Below, in pieces: positions 50,683 to 61,975 of a stretch of DNA of 64,000 nt. Source of the stretch: Chlamydoabsidia padenii. Lineage: Eukaryota; Mucoromycota; Mucoromycetes; Mucorales; Cunninghamellaceae. The notes under the pieces were generated by a model, which had not been told where the DNA came from, searched no databases, and saw only the letters and a list, made by a program, of their open reading frames with translations. The stretch covers positions 868,001-932,000 of the forward strand of contig JAIWND010000004.1 of NCBI GenBank assembly GCA_025330725.1. Reading direction: 5' to 3'. The translations under genes were made by a program, and so were the position numbers. How positions within the stretch are numbered: position 1 is the first letter of the stretch; every line of letters starts with the position of its first letter.

Positions 50683-53600
50683 TCAATTTAAAGGTGTTTG
50701 TTGTTGGGTGATTTTGAGCAAGACATCCCAATTTTCCTCAAGATCCCTAAATTCGTCGTCTTCATGTTCATGATCGCTGGCACTTGTTGTCATTGTCGCT
50801 ACATCCAAAGGTGTCGGCATTTCTTCCCATGTATCCATATCCACTAAAGAATCATTCCTATCACCACCTTGTTGTTCGTCCAAATAGACTGTGACATATT
50901 CGATGTGTTCCAACATGTGTTTCGTCTTGGCAAGTGGCTTGATTGTTTTCTTTTTTGTTGTTGTGGTGGTGATATTGTCGTTTTTGGCGTGATTGATATG
51001 AAATGGACAGAGCATATCGTGGGCATCAAATCGATCATGAGGTTGTCGGCGGGTACAAGCTGATACATGTCGGTGCCAGTTTGCAGCAATATCGTCCATT
51101 TCTTGGTGTGTCATCAGATGGCCCCATAAATCCATCATTGGTAGTTGATCAAAACTGGGCAGTCGTTGGTTGGGTAACTGATCGATCACGGTATCACGTT
51201 GCATTAGAGGCACCACAAAAGAATCAATCGCCCCTTGAGCACGATCATGCTTGATATGAGTACCAAATTCCAAATGATTGGTCGAGAAGGATTCAAAGTC
51301 TTGAAAGTTGGGATAGATCATCACATATGCACGCAAATAGACCATTTCGATAAAGTACTTTTTCCATGACTTTTTCCATCGTTCCGACCGGCTGTTGGGT
51401 ACATAGATATGGAGTCGTGGGTGAGAAGATTCCAAGTCGAGAATTCGGTTTGTCAAATATTGGTGGAATTCCCGCCAGTGTTCGGGAAAGTAGGCAGCAC
51501 CCCAACTACATGGCACCTGACTTGCATAAGGTGTTCTTGTTGTAAAGTTAGCAGGTAGCAGGACATCGTTAGGATCAAAAGAGATACGACCTTCAGGCAT
51601 CAATTCCAAGTTTCGAGGCGAATACAAGCTGATACCGTACATCCATGGATAAGCTTTGGCATTGTTGCGATTGTAACGATAATGAAGAATGTTGTACTTG
51701 GTCCAAGCATAAAAGAGTGGCGACACTTCAATGTCATCTTCCAAGATCACGCCGTAATTGTTGTTGTCCTTGGGATACCATGATTCAATGATTGCCGGCA
51801 TAAGTCCCCCTTTTCGAATACGATGATGTGTTGTTTTGGTCCCTTGTTCCCAATGAAAGCTGTTCACAAACATTCTTGTCACTCGGTCTGCCGATTGTTC
51901 CATATGAATCGTCAAATCCACCTTGTCCCCGAGATAATTGGTGTGCCTGATGGAATTCAATAGTCGTGATAAAGAGTGAGGTCGTCTATCTGTTATCACC
52001 ACCACGTCGATTTTCACCTGGTTCCAATCTATGTAAGGAGAATCAGTAACAGACATTTTCATTTTCAAATCAAAATTTGCATAAACTTACATTGTAGTGC
52101 ATCCAAAGGTAGGTTTGATATCCATAGTGCATGCTTGACATCATTAGCAGGAAGTTGTATTGTCGAGATATGATGAGAATCAGCCAAAAGATTTACAGCA
52201 TGAAACATTGGTGTTTCTTGTTGGAGGTGTATCAGGATCCGTGGTTGTAATGCTCGAAGTAATCTTGACAAGAGAAGAGATGTTTGGCTGGCAGTCACTG
52301 TTGGATTTAACACCGTGTAAAGATCAAGGTCATGAATGACCGGCTTGATAGGACAATCAGAGGTCTTGTTGATAATAGTTGATAACAGAGTACCAGAGAA
52401 TCCCCTTTGTTTCCCAGTAACCACCACATGCAAGTAGTCCAGTTGGGCAGTATTAATACCATCATCATCACCAGACAAGGAGTGAAACCGACAAACCAAA
52501 GGAAGAAGAGCCTTGGCTTCATGAGGTCCATCAATAAAAAACAATACTTTAGACGATTCAGAGGTATAGTGCTGTTGATCAAAAGCAGTTGGATGGGATC
52601 GTAGTGCCAGAATGCGATTCCATGATTCAGACTGTTGGTAAGCTATGGGAATCGTTTTGGTGCAAGACGCCGAAGACTGTATATTACCGATAGACAAGAG
52701 AGATTGGCTGCTGTTGGATGAGATACTGACCGGTGGTATTACAATAGAAGGAATAGACGCATGAGATAGTAAAGACTGACTGATATAATAAGACAGAGGT
52801 GAATCCAAAGCATCCGCCCGCCGATCCATCAAGAGATAAGGAATCCAAGATGCCCGCAAAACCCACGTATGAAGAAGCATATCCACAGGTTGTGTCACTT
52901 TGGGTAAAAAGTGGAAATCTGATGGTAAGCAATAGAGTTGTGACCTGTTGATAGTTTCCATGTTGGTTGGTAAAAGAGCGGCATGTGTTCCGAGCAAGGC
53001 ATTCTTGTATTCATCCGTTTGCATCAATCCATAAATGTTTTCCAGGTAATCCGAGCTTGGGGTCACACCATCCTCCAGAATCCATACATAATCAGTTTCC
53101 ACCCGAGCCAAAAGAGGAATCCAAGAAGACGCACCCGCACTTTGATAGGCTTGTTTGCTTGTTGTTGTATTCAAATCATTCGTGTTGACCAAGATATCCA
53201 AGTGTGATGAGCGGAGTTTGGATGCGTGCATTTCTGAATCACCCCGTAAGGCTGCTGGGCAAATGATCCATATTGTGTGTACAGGCATTGTCTGGATAAC
53301 CAACGCGTCCATTTGTGCCCGTAATGTTTTTTTATCGATGGCATGGATAATGACAGTGATGGTATGATTGTTGTTCGACGATTTTGGTAGCTGTAAAAGT
53401 GATGTGAAGTTGTGGCCTTGTGTATCATATAATTGTAGTCGTTGTGAGAAGGAGAGTTTAGGTAACGTCTGGCTAATGTTGAGCTGATGAGCACGTTCTT
53501 GATACCAAGAGTCTAAAATATAATAATAATAAAAAAAAAAGGCAAAAGTAAATAATTTGTTTCATATGCAAATGTTAGTTAACCTTACCATTTGACCATA

Positions 53601-53790
53601 CAGTAGTAGGAGGCAAATCCACAGCCTTAGGCAGTTCAAAGGCCCCGGATTGATGGTGTTCCGTTGTTACAGATAACAAAGGGTGAGGTGTGGTAAAACG
53701 CGAAGACAATGACCATGACACTAATCCGAATATAAATACAAGTATAAGGAAAAGGCGAAGGATCCGTTTAGGTGATCGAGGTGAGGACAT
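50683..53790 (-). CDS. Type II membrane protein with two GT-A-like glycosyltransferase modules, 989 aa
   Basis: Three minus-strand exons: complement(53589..53790), (52091..53512), (50683..52028). A short cytosolic tail (MSSPRSPKRIL) is followed by one membrane anchor (LFLILVFIFGLVSWSL), indicating a Golgi/ER type II topology. The lumenal part has three modules. Residues ~115-250 resemble a GT2-like fold (TITVIIHAIDKKTLRAQMDAL, VWILEDGVTPSSDYL). Residues ~340-540 resemble a Rossmann-like sheet (KVLFFIDGPHEAKALLPLV). Residues ~545-800 form a second, better GT-A core (KIDVVVITDRRPHSLSRLLNSI, NYGVILEDDIEVSPLFYAW, with GAAYFPEHWREF downstream). The ILEDG and ILEDD strings occupy the DxD position. 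It is probably a cell-wall or glycoprotein glycosyltransferase; donor and acceptor are unknown. Confidence 0.78.
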
Positions 53791-54723
53791 TAAATTTGAA
53801 GGCGGTGGTCAAGTTATAGAGCCCAGTGGGGGAAGGGAAATATGAATTAATGAATAAGAAGAATGACGAGGGAGACAAGGCGAATAAAGGTAAAGGAATG
53901 TCAGTATAATGAATGAAATGATAAGGAAGGGAAAGGGTGTGTGATATTCGTGAAGAAAAAGAAGAAGGAAAGAAAAAAAGGAAAAGGGAAAAAAAAAAAA
54001 AAAAAAAAAGTCTGGAAATGAAAAAAGTAACTCCGTAATGTGGGCCAGCCCATTTCTCCAGTTACACATAATTTAGACTTTTATTAATGAATGCTTGCCG
54101 AGGGATAATTCCTGTTAAGTTTCAACTCTCACTATGATAATAACTCAAGTATACGATCTATATTCATCTTCCTTTTGCTTCGTTCCAACTTTTTCGAAAA
54201 TAATCAACCCATACGGATCATCAGATAAATTTGAAATCCCGCGGGAGAAACCTTACCCCAACTTTATAAAGGTGTACTATGTATGGTTTTCCCATCATCA
54301 ATCGCATAGAGGGCCTAGGAAGGGAGCCTTGAATTCTACTTTGATTTCTGAAAGTGTTATTTGTGCAATTACAGATTGAGTACAATACCGGGTAATCAAG
54401 GTTATTTAATATCTGGACTGGTGATACACGCGCTCGAAAAAGGAATGTCATTCCATGCTATTCCCGGGAATGAGCTATGCGTTCTAACTGAGAGAGGATG
54501 AGGTTTGTTTTTATATCTACGTTTCTAATGTAGAAAGATGACATTAGCATTATCCATGGTAGCATTATGTTCATGTGCATAGTAAGTCAGTCAATCGATT
54601 ATGGAGGGGTTGTCGGGTTTTTAAATGTCAGCACCTGCATGATTTTTATTCTCTTGGTGACGATGAAACTAAAGAATCCATATATGATTATAAGATGTAG
54701 TTTTTCATAACGCTCTCTCTTTT
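53791..54723. other. Spacer between glycosyltransferase and UPF0303 genes
   Basis: No gene seen. A-rich tract at ~53983-54009, strict recurrent element at 54234, and a TGTCGGGTTTTTAAATGTC variant near 54612. Several ORFs here are short and featureless. Confidence 0.55.
54234..54241 (-). promoter_or_regulatory. CGGGATTT element
   Basis: TTGAAATCCCGCGGGAG on the plus strand, ~445 bp upstream of the glycosyltransferase start. Confidence 0.5.
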
Positions 54724-55402
54724 TTAACCTATCATGGCATTGATACATTCAACAATCACTCCGTGATCCTCCTAATTAACAAAAAGAAAGTCAGAGAAAC
54801 CAAACCCCCCCTCTTTCTTTCTTTTCTTCTTTCTTACATGTTGTTTCAGACCGGTGACGGTAATCGTTCCCACCATACCAACGTATTTGATAATCAAAGG
54901 AAAACAGCCACCATGGGTAGCATAGTCTACTTCAGAAATCTAAAGCAGAAATAATTAGTACACTTGATGTCGGGATTTCAATATGCCGATCTTACAAAAG
55001 ATGCTTGTTCCAATGATTTATTTTTGGTAATAAGGGTATGACCAAGCCAAAAGCTGGAATGGCGGAATCGATTGACCGAATTGCTGAGGGAAAAGAAAAA
55101 AAGACAGAGAATGAATATCATCATGATCCATGTTGATGATTTTACCTTTTACGGCGAATCCATGCTTCATTATCAGGACTGGCTCCATCCATAGCATGAC
55201 GAAACAAGATCATACCGTTGACAGTGATATCAACAGCAACAGGTCGATTGCCATAATCATTCTTTACTTTATCTAGAATTGCTAATCCCAAAGCAAGAGC
55301 GTCTTGTGATGTGAATTTGGTAAATTGTAAAGTTTCCTCTTGTTTCAAGATGGTAGCGATCATGGACTTTGCATTTTCGACTTCTTCAGCTGTGTATACC
55401 AT
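54724..55402 (-). CDS. UPF0303 / YBR137W-like protein (heme-degrading HbpS-like fold), 164 aa
   Basis: Four minus-strand exons: complement(55146..55402), (54996..55083), (54838..54939), (54724..54771). None of the last three is a long ORF; they were found by extending the family pattern. The assembled protein reads MVYTAEEVENAKSMI..., LALGLAILDKVKN, RPVAVDITVNGMILFRHAMDG, SPDNEAWIRRKSNSVNRFRHSSFWLG, then ISEVDYATHGGCFPLIIK, GMVGTITVTGLKQ and HEDHGVIVECINAMIG. The order DxNxxWIRRK, FxHSS, YAxHGGxFP, GxVGTxTVSGL is the UPF0303 (DUF336/967-related) signature. Yeast Ybr137w is a cytosolic protein tied to the GET/tail-anchored pathway and to heme binding; the role here is inferred only. Phases agree across all introns. 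Intron 2 (54940-54995) contains a CGGGATTT element. Confidence 0.88.
54971..54978 (+). promoter_or_regulatory. CGGGATTT element inside a 56-nt intron
   Basis: TGTCGGGATTTCAATAT, within intron 2 of the UPF0303 gene, in antisense orientation to the gene. Confidence 0.5.
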
Positions 55403-55896
55403 TTTTTTAGATGTTGCTGATGAATAGAGAAAGTAAAAAGGATAGTCGAGATAAAAGGAATCGAGGAAAAAAATAAAAAATAAAAAAAAAAGAAACACTA
55501 AAAGTCTCGGGAAAACGCAGGAGATTAATAAGCAACCCTGTTTGGGGTACGATTGATATTCCGCATAATTTAATTGAAATCCCGCCTTGACAGACACCTT
55601 TTGAAGAAACTGGTTCGTGTGTTGACCCTTGTAGATAGATACCAGTCAATAATAATCCCCTTGACTTTATGACGCCCAAATATAGTATGTCAAGTCAACC
55701 ACTTTCAATAACATTTAAGTAAATGATCAATCATCATAGCATTTTTTTTTTAATTAATCATTATGTTTTTTATTTAACAAGATGTGTTGTGGCAAGCAAG
55801 TTAGTAATATCACTAATTATAAAATATAACTAATGGCTATGGTAAAACAAACTAAATGTATATAAAAACCAAATCCTATAGAGTGAGAAGGGCCAA
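55403..55896. other. Spacer between UPF0303 and glycogen synthase genes
   Basis: UPF0303 promoter with a strict element at 55577, then the glycogen synthase 3' flank. No gene seen. Confidence 0.6.
55577..55584 (-). promoter_or_regulatory. CGGGATTT element
   Basis: ATTGAAATCCCGCC on the plus strand, ~175 bp upstream of the UPF0303 start and in the same orientation as the gene. Confidence 0.6.
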
Positions 55897-58539
55897 TTAA
55901 TGTTGCTTTTGTCTTTTGTCCTCCAAGGTCAATCTGTTCAATGTCTTTATATCGCCTTCACGCAGCAATTCGTCCTTTTGAGTACTTGTAATACCATTTT
56001 GATGGAGAGCAGGAATGACCTTTCTTGGTATAGGAATTCGGTGTTCTTCTTCTTCCTCGTCGTCATTGTCGCCTGAAGCATTATTATTGAAGTAGCCACT
56101 CATGAGCTGTCGTAAGCGAGGGCTTGCTGGGGCAGAGAGTGGTTTAGGTATCTTTGTCGGTACTTGATCCAACTCTTCAAAATTGTCGTCGTCGTCCAAG
56201 AAGGAGTCAGGATATGCTCGGCGAAGAGCCAGTTGTCGTGCTTTGATGTATTCCAGTCCCATCCTTTTCCAATCCAATAAATCAGACAATCGTTCGGTTC
56301 TGTTTCGTTGATTGATGCGTTGTCGGCGTGTTTTCTGACAGAATCGGAACATCTGTACGCTGAGTTGGTCTATTGATTCTTCCACCGATTTGAGTCGTCG
56401 ATCCACAATGTATATCCCGTAGTCTTCGCAATTTTCAATGTTTTCATCCATGAAACACCCAAATCCAGACAAGCTATTATAAATATATATATATATATAT
56501 TAGTAAAGGGGCTAGCACGGACAGATAAGAAGTAAATCGTATATTGACTTACTTTGTTGTGATGGATGGCACACCCATGACGGTACATTCAGCAGGTGTA
56601 TATCCCCAAGGTTCATAGTAAGATGGAAAGACACCTAGATGGCAGCCACGTACAAAATCTTCATAGTCCAAACCAAGTAGAGGGTTGTTTGCATTCAAGA
56701 ATTCAGGGTGGAAGATTACCTTCACACGATCATCAGCATGATTGAATAGATGTAGTCGTCGTAATTGATTCATCACCGGATCAGTACCATCATCCACCAT
56801 ATTATGAGTCACGATAGGTGGGAGTGTATGTCGTTTGAGGGCAAACACCCGACGTTTTAATAGCACCTTGTCTTCTTCCGAGAGATAGTCCTTGGCTTCA
56901 ATTTCTTCGCCCCTACAATCCAAACCCATTAGTAAAAAGATGGCATTATATAAAAACTTGTGTATGTGTGCATTTCTTCTTTTTCTTTTTACCTTAATGC
57001 TTTTTCATAAATCCGGCGGCCGATACGATCTTGAATTTCATCTACAGTTGATCGAAGCTGCTTGGTAACAGCTTGCCCTTTGAGTGCTTCTACATTAAAT
57101 GAGTGAGTAGATCCAGGCATAATCAAGAATGCGACCACAGTTGTTTTGGACTGAGCTGCTTTTAAACGACCATTTAGACCTACGATGATATAAAAATAAA
57201 TAATGATGAGGGAGCCGATAATGTGTGAGGTCGGCACATGATGATCTACTTACGTGCAAGAGATTCCACAAACATATCTACGCCTTTGTTTCGGTATTCG
57301 TAACGCCCAGCAGTGAAGAAGTAGACAGTATTTTCCAAATCAAAGTTATAGTGACCATAGAAGTGTCCCCTTATAAAGTCATTGATCTTGTCCTTGTTGA
57401 GAGAATGTTTGTTTTGGAATTCGTGTACAGCTTGGAATTTGATCACATTTAACCCATTTGGCAAGACCCCATCTAATATCAATCAATAAAAAGACATTGG
57501 TTAGTAAGTCAACTTACATATACCTTTATGCACAGGGAACACACACACACACATACATTCCTTTTTTTTTTTTTTTTTTTTTTTGGACATGTTATTTTAC
57601 CTGGTTTTCGCTTCAACAAGTGCTCACTTTCATAAGCAGTGATATGACTGACAGTTGTAAACACATCAGCACAATGAGCAGCAGCACGTTCGATGCAATA
57701 ACGGTGATATATTCCACGTTTTCCAGCTTCAGCATCCACATCAAAGTTTCTGAGATTGTTGTAAAAGTCCACAGAGCCAGCACATAAATATCGACCCAAT
57801 AGAGTAGCATGAGTTGTAAAGATGGTAGTAATGTCCACCTTTCTTTTCTTTAGTAAGGGAATAGCCACACCAGCCAACCATTCGTGAAAGTGGACAATGA
57901 TAGCAGGACTAGGTGATGAGTCAGTAATCAATTTGTCATGAGAATACTAAACATAACAAAAGAGGGGAAAAGGTTAATATCAAACAAGAGTATTATGTAT
58001 TCATTTTTGTATTGCTTTACCTTTGGTGCTAATTCACCTAAAAACCAAGTGACGAGATAACCGAATAGAATGGCTTCATTTGTTTCTTGATCACCCGAAG
58101 GACTAGGGATTCCAGCAGAGCTCCATAAATCACCTTTCCATTCATCCAATTTATGAAGACAAGAGTTGGTGTCAAATAATAATACATAAGGCGCGCTTTC
58201 CACCAACCAACGACCAAACAGATATTTCACTCCATGAGCAGACATGGCGTCCAAAGTTTCCCGTAGATTGTCATTAGGTGGTTCAAGGGCTTCCACCTCC
58301 ATGGGTGCAGAATGATATGACAAAGGTCCAATGAGACAATAACGATCACCATATTCTTGGACAGTAACAGGAGCCTTGGTTTTAATCACTGTATAGATCC
58401 CACCAACTGATTGTAAAAGATAAGAAAAAGTGGTTACTTTTTTTTCTGTTTTGTTTCAACTGATTCATTTACCTTTATTTGCCACTTCCCAAGCTACTTC
58501 AAACAAAAGGGGATTGTAAACATCTCTTTGGGGAGACAT
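55897..58539 (-). CDS. GSY1: Glycogen synthase (GT3), 713 aa
   Basis: Seven minus-strand exons: complement(58473..58539), (58021..58406), (57601..57946), (57254..57472), (56993..57179), (56553..56912), (55897..56473). Signature blocks: [24 protein letters not shown] at the N-terminus (donor-binding KVGGIYTV), [78 protein letters not shown], and the acceptor-side [33 protein letters not shown]. The C-terminal region [20 protein letters not shown] contains the Ser/Pro-type sites where yeast Gsy is phosphorylated and inhibited. The Arg cluster [20 protein letters not shown] is the glucose-6-phosphate switch seen in eukaryotic enzymes. The enzyme elongates glycogen from UDP-glucose in the cytosol. 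Confidence 0.96.
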
Positions 58540-58852
58540 GATTGATTGATTGTTCGTGATAAAAAGGGGGAAAGGAAGAAGAAAGAAAAAAAAAAAAAAA
58601 AAAGGTCGGGAACGAAATATATATATGCAGTCGCAACCCAAAAGAAGAAGAGATTCCCACCCGAGATAGTGCGCACACACCACCGCTCGTGAAACCTTTA
58701 ATGGATAATATGGGGTTGTTTTTGTTGGGTTGATGGTCCATCAATTGATTCACTACATTGATAACATCTTTGTTACTGAGTATGATGTAATACAAACAAC
58801 TTTATTATTATTCATTCAAGAAGGGGAAGACTATTCTAATACTAGATATAAA

Positions 58853-58929
58853 CTAAACTACAGAAGTGAAGATACATGATACCATATTGTTGCTATTGAT
58901 TAAGAGAGAAAATGACGTTAGTGTTTTGG

Positions 58930-58974
<45 letters not shown>

Positions 58975-59305
58975 TTTGTATTTATAATTGATACTTACGA
59001 TAAAGCAAAGATACTTGACCCAAATATCATATCACGAGTTGCCCAACTAGTCTGAGACAAGTACTGTAAAGGTAAAAGAATAAAGTAAACCCTAAAAGAT
59101 CAACACAAGTTCCTTGCTACTTGTCACACCATCAGATAAGTGGGATCCTGCTGTCAGTTAGCTCCATATCCTATGTACATATGTGGTTGGTTTCCTAGAT
59201 AGAATAATATATACCAGCTTAATCCGTATATGCGAGTATCATGGGAATCATTAACTTTACCTTGAGTATATTAGTCACAAAGGAATTCTGGACCAAGCCA
59301 AATCC
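58853..59305 (-). CDS. Possible very small spliced gene, start not located
   Basis: Three minus-strand blocks with good splice signals and consistent phase: a block ending at 59261 (reads GFGLVQNSFVTNILK, donor GTAAAG), complement(58999..59063) (YLSQTSWATRDMIFGSSIFALS, donor GTAAGT), and complement(58853..58892) (NNMVSCIFTSVV then TAG). The joined peptide is small, hydrophobic and slightly basic, like a small mitochondrial or ER membrane subunit, but I recognise no family. No in-frame ATG is visible for the first block; a tiny upstream exon, as in the neighbouring Sec61 beta gene, is possible. A T43 run lies in the last intron. It may instead be a spliced noncoding RNA. Confidence 0.35.
58931..58973 (+). 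repeat. T43 homopolymer
   Basis: Uninterrupted T run. On the minus strand it is an A run inside the last intron of the possible small gene. Confidence 0.9.
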
Positions 59306-59491
59306 TATACAACAATCGATCTTGATCTTTTGACAAAATGAGTTTTTTTATTTATTTATTTGTTAAACATGTATGACAATAGGGAAGGTGGAGTATAATA
59401 TCGAGTATATGCGTGTGTGTATTTCGTCATCGTGCCCATCAGACGATAAACCTATCAATCACCAAACCAAAATGTATCAGGATCGGACCAA

Positions 59492-60083
59492 TTAAGCACG
59501 TAAGAATTTGCCGACAATATGTAACCCAAAGACACTGGCGATAAATGTAAGAGACAAGACCAAAACAACAACAGGATCACTATAAAAAGAATAAAAATTG
59601 TTGGTTAGTATGAAGTACCTAGTCACCCCATCACCGCAAACGGATACTTACACGCGAAGACCTGGAGAGTCATCAGAGTAGATGCGCATCATGCTGGAAG
59701 TACTGCCACCAGGCATGGGTCCTCGGGATGCATTTTGGTTGGATCGAGAGGTAACCCGCTTTCTATTGTTGTGAAAGAAAAATAAAGTAAAAAAGACGTG
59801 AGTAGGACAGTTCTTCTCCTTTTATTGAATGCACGTCATTCCAATCCATCAGCATCTCCATAGGTTCCATATTACAGCCACATAATTCATCCCAACCTAC
59901 TCATGCCACTATCAATCGTTTCATATCCCATCCTAGATGTTTACCTGAAGGTGCCTTTGGGAGTGGAAGAAGCTGAATCGGCCTATAAAAATAAAAACAA
60001 CAAAAGTAAAGTTAATCAGAATACATTAATCGTATACGCCTACGTCCTAACATCCACTCTTATTAGTATGTCTTTTTTACCAT
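59492..60083 (-). CDS. SBH1: Sec61 beta / Sbh1 subunit of the ER translocon, 79 aa
   Basis: Four minus-strand exons: complement(60081..60083), (59945..59982), (59652..59762), (59492..59579). The first coding exon is just the ATG. The protein reads MADSASSTPKGTFRKRVTSRSNQN, then GPMPGGSTSSMMRIYSDDSPGLRVDP, then a single C-terminal membrane segment VVVLVLSLTFIASVFGLHIVGKFLRA. A Ser-rich N-terminus, the RIYSDDSPGLRVDP block and a tail anchor are the Sec61 beta hallmarks. It sits in the ER membrane as part of the protein-conducting channel. Length is typical. The assignment rests on three short blocks but all are diagnostic. Confidence 0.93.
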
Positions 60084-60121
60084 GTTTCGTTTAAATGCTA
60101 ATCAGGAAGATTGGATGAAAG

Positions 60122-60150
<29 letters not shown>
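60122..60150 (+). repeat. A29 homopolymer
   Basis: Uninterrupted A run ~40 bp upstream of the Sec61 beta start codon (poly-T on the gene's strand). Confidence 0.9.
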
Positions 60151-60152
<2 letters not shown>

Positions 60153-60317
60153 AGACGGGTTCCAAAGATTTTCATATTTATCAACCGCAATGGGCACGGA
60201 GTGTGGGCACATTTGATTGGATCATCAATTTCAAAATTTGCCCAATGACCGCTTTTAACATTTCAAATTCCGACGTTGTGCTTTATATATTACATTAAAT
60301 TTTATTTTCCAATCATC

Positions 60318-60400
60318 CCCTTTATAGCTCAGTTGGTAGAGCGGAGGACTGTAATGATATTGTCATCCTTAGGTCACTTGTTCGAATCAGGTTGAAGGGA
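60318..60400 (+). tRNA. tRNA-Tyr (anticodon GTA) with 10-nt intron
   Basis: Acceptor stem CCCTTTA pairs with TGAAGGG (one T-G wobble), discriminator A. The D arm is GCTCAGTTGGTAGAGC; the anticodon stem is GAGGA with TCCTT. The loop is CTGTAA then, after the intron, A; anticodon GTA lies at 60351-60353. The T stem is ACTTG with CAGGT around TTCGAAT. The intron TGATATTGTC (60355-60364) sits after position 37, the canonical place. Overall sequence is closer to animal tRNA-Tyr than to yeast. Element variants lie on either side (near 60263 and 60424). Confidence 0.95.
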
Positions 60401-61229
60401 TATTTTTTGCATTACGTATTTTTGGGCGGCGTTTAAAAATTGAGTGGTGGTTGATATTGTCGGAAGATGGAGAGAGAGGTTTAAGATAACGTTTTTATTA
60501 TTTTACAAGAGTCATATATATACTAATTAAAATCAACCTAAAATAATGTAGAAGGATCTAGAGAGAGATGGATAAAATAAAAGGAAAGAAAAACAAAAAG
60601 AAGATTCTAGGATCTGTTGTTCATTTTTTTGAGATCCACTGGTGTCAGTCCCGACAATATTCAGGGGCAGTAGATACAATTGATACGGCTAAATCTGGTA
60701 GATATTAGAGTATCTTAGGTTCAAAAAGTATGTTTTGTATGTAATAACTTAGTGAGCACCAGAATCTTTTTGGTTTAAAATTCAACCTTTAAGATGTACT
60801 TGAATTTACTTGCAAATGTAAGAGAAAAAAGAGAATCCCAATTTGGAAAGCGGGATTTAAAAATAAAATAAAAATAGATCTTGTATCAAATTAAGATCAC
60901 AAAAGACAAAGTTACACTTGTCAAGTAACTTGATATACAAAGTAGATAGTAAAAGAGAAGGCTCTTGATAAGTTTTTTTGTTATGAGAAACTTTTATTTG
61001 TGAGGGAGGTTGTGCAACTGGGTTTTAAATGTCGCCTTCACAACACTTTACAACAAGTGAAGGGGCTGGTAGCAAAGTATCATAAATGGTTTATTTTATT
61101 ATTTATACAAGTTAATAAAAAGATATAAACATCAATCACAAACTCCTAACCAAACTAAAAGTGTAAACGGGGGGGGTAAGCTAAACTAAAGTGTGGGGGT
61201 GGGTTAAAGTTAACGGAGACAGCGATGGA
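60401..61229. other. Spacer between tRNA-Tyr and kelch gene
   Basis: AT-rich, no coding signal. Three copies of the recurrent element: GGGCGGCGTTTAAAAATT near 60424, strict copy at 60851, and TTTTAAATGTCGCC near 61022. Confidence 0.6.
60851..60858 (+). promoter_or_regulatory. CGGGATTT element
   Basis: AGCGGGATTTAAAAATAA, in the spacer downstream of the tRNA; no start codon is nearby. Confidence 0.45.
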
Positions 61230-61935
61230 TCACCTTATGGTAGTAGTCGGATAGTCGTATTCATTCGGTTTGTGATGTTCCCCATCGTCATAAGTATGTT
61301 CGTAAGAAGATCGATTGTCTGGTTTGACCAAGTAAATACCACCCCAACCTACAAGAGAGGAGCCAACATAATGCTTGTCATTACCCTGTTGAGTTTGCTG
61401 TCGAGATTGATGGTTTCGTCTTTCTTGCTGTTTTGATTGTCGTTCACGTTGAATGGCTTTACCTATGATCAAGAAGATGCCACCACCAAGCTATAGGAAG
61501 ATGAGTAAGTCATTCTGTTGTCCTCTTCCCCCCCCTTTTTTTTTTTGACTTACCACTACGACTCCACCACTTATAACAGCAGCAATAATGCCAACCTTGA
61601 CTTTTGAGTCACCTGGATTCACCTGCGTTAGAGCTCCATCATCGCCAGAGTTTGTACCATCACCTGGAGATGGGGAATTCGGATCAGCCCAGTTGGGGAA
61701 CGTGCCTTGAGGATTTTGTGTTGTCGGTAAGTAAGGTCTTCCAAATATCCAGGTATTGTTCTTCCTGACACCACTTGAGGAATTGATGTTGCCAGAAAGC
61801 CAGCCTGGGTTTGGCGTGTAGTTCGAGATCCATTCCCAGTTGCTTGTATCCAATATATGCACATCGTTGTATCCATTGTCGTTCGTTCCCAATCCAAAGG
61901 TGACGAGCATTAGTTTATCCATGAGGTTGGCTACG

Positions 61936-61975
<40 letters not shown>

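Larger units (their letters stand above)
58540..59491. other. Region between glycogen synthase and Sec61 beta genes
   Basis: Holds the glycogen synthase promoter (A-run at ~58588-58603 and GGTCGGGAACGAAATAT near 58603, a loose element variant), a T43 tract, and a possible tiny spliced gene entered separately. Confidence 0.55.
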
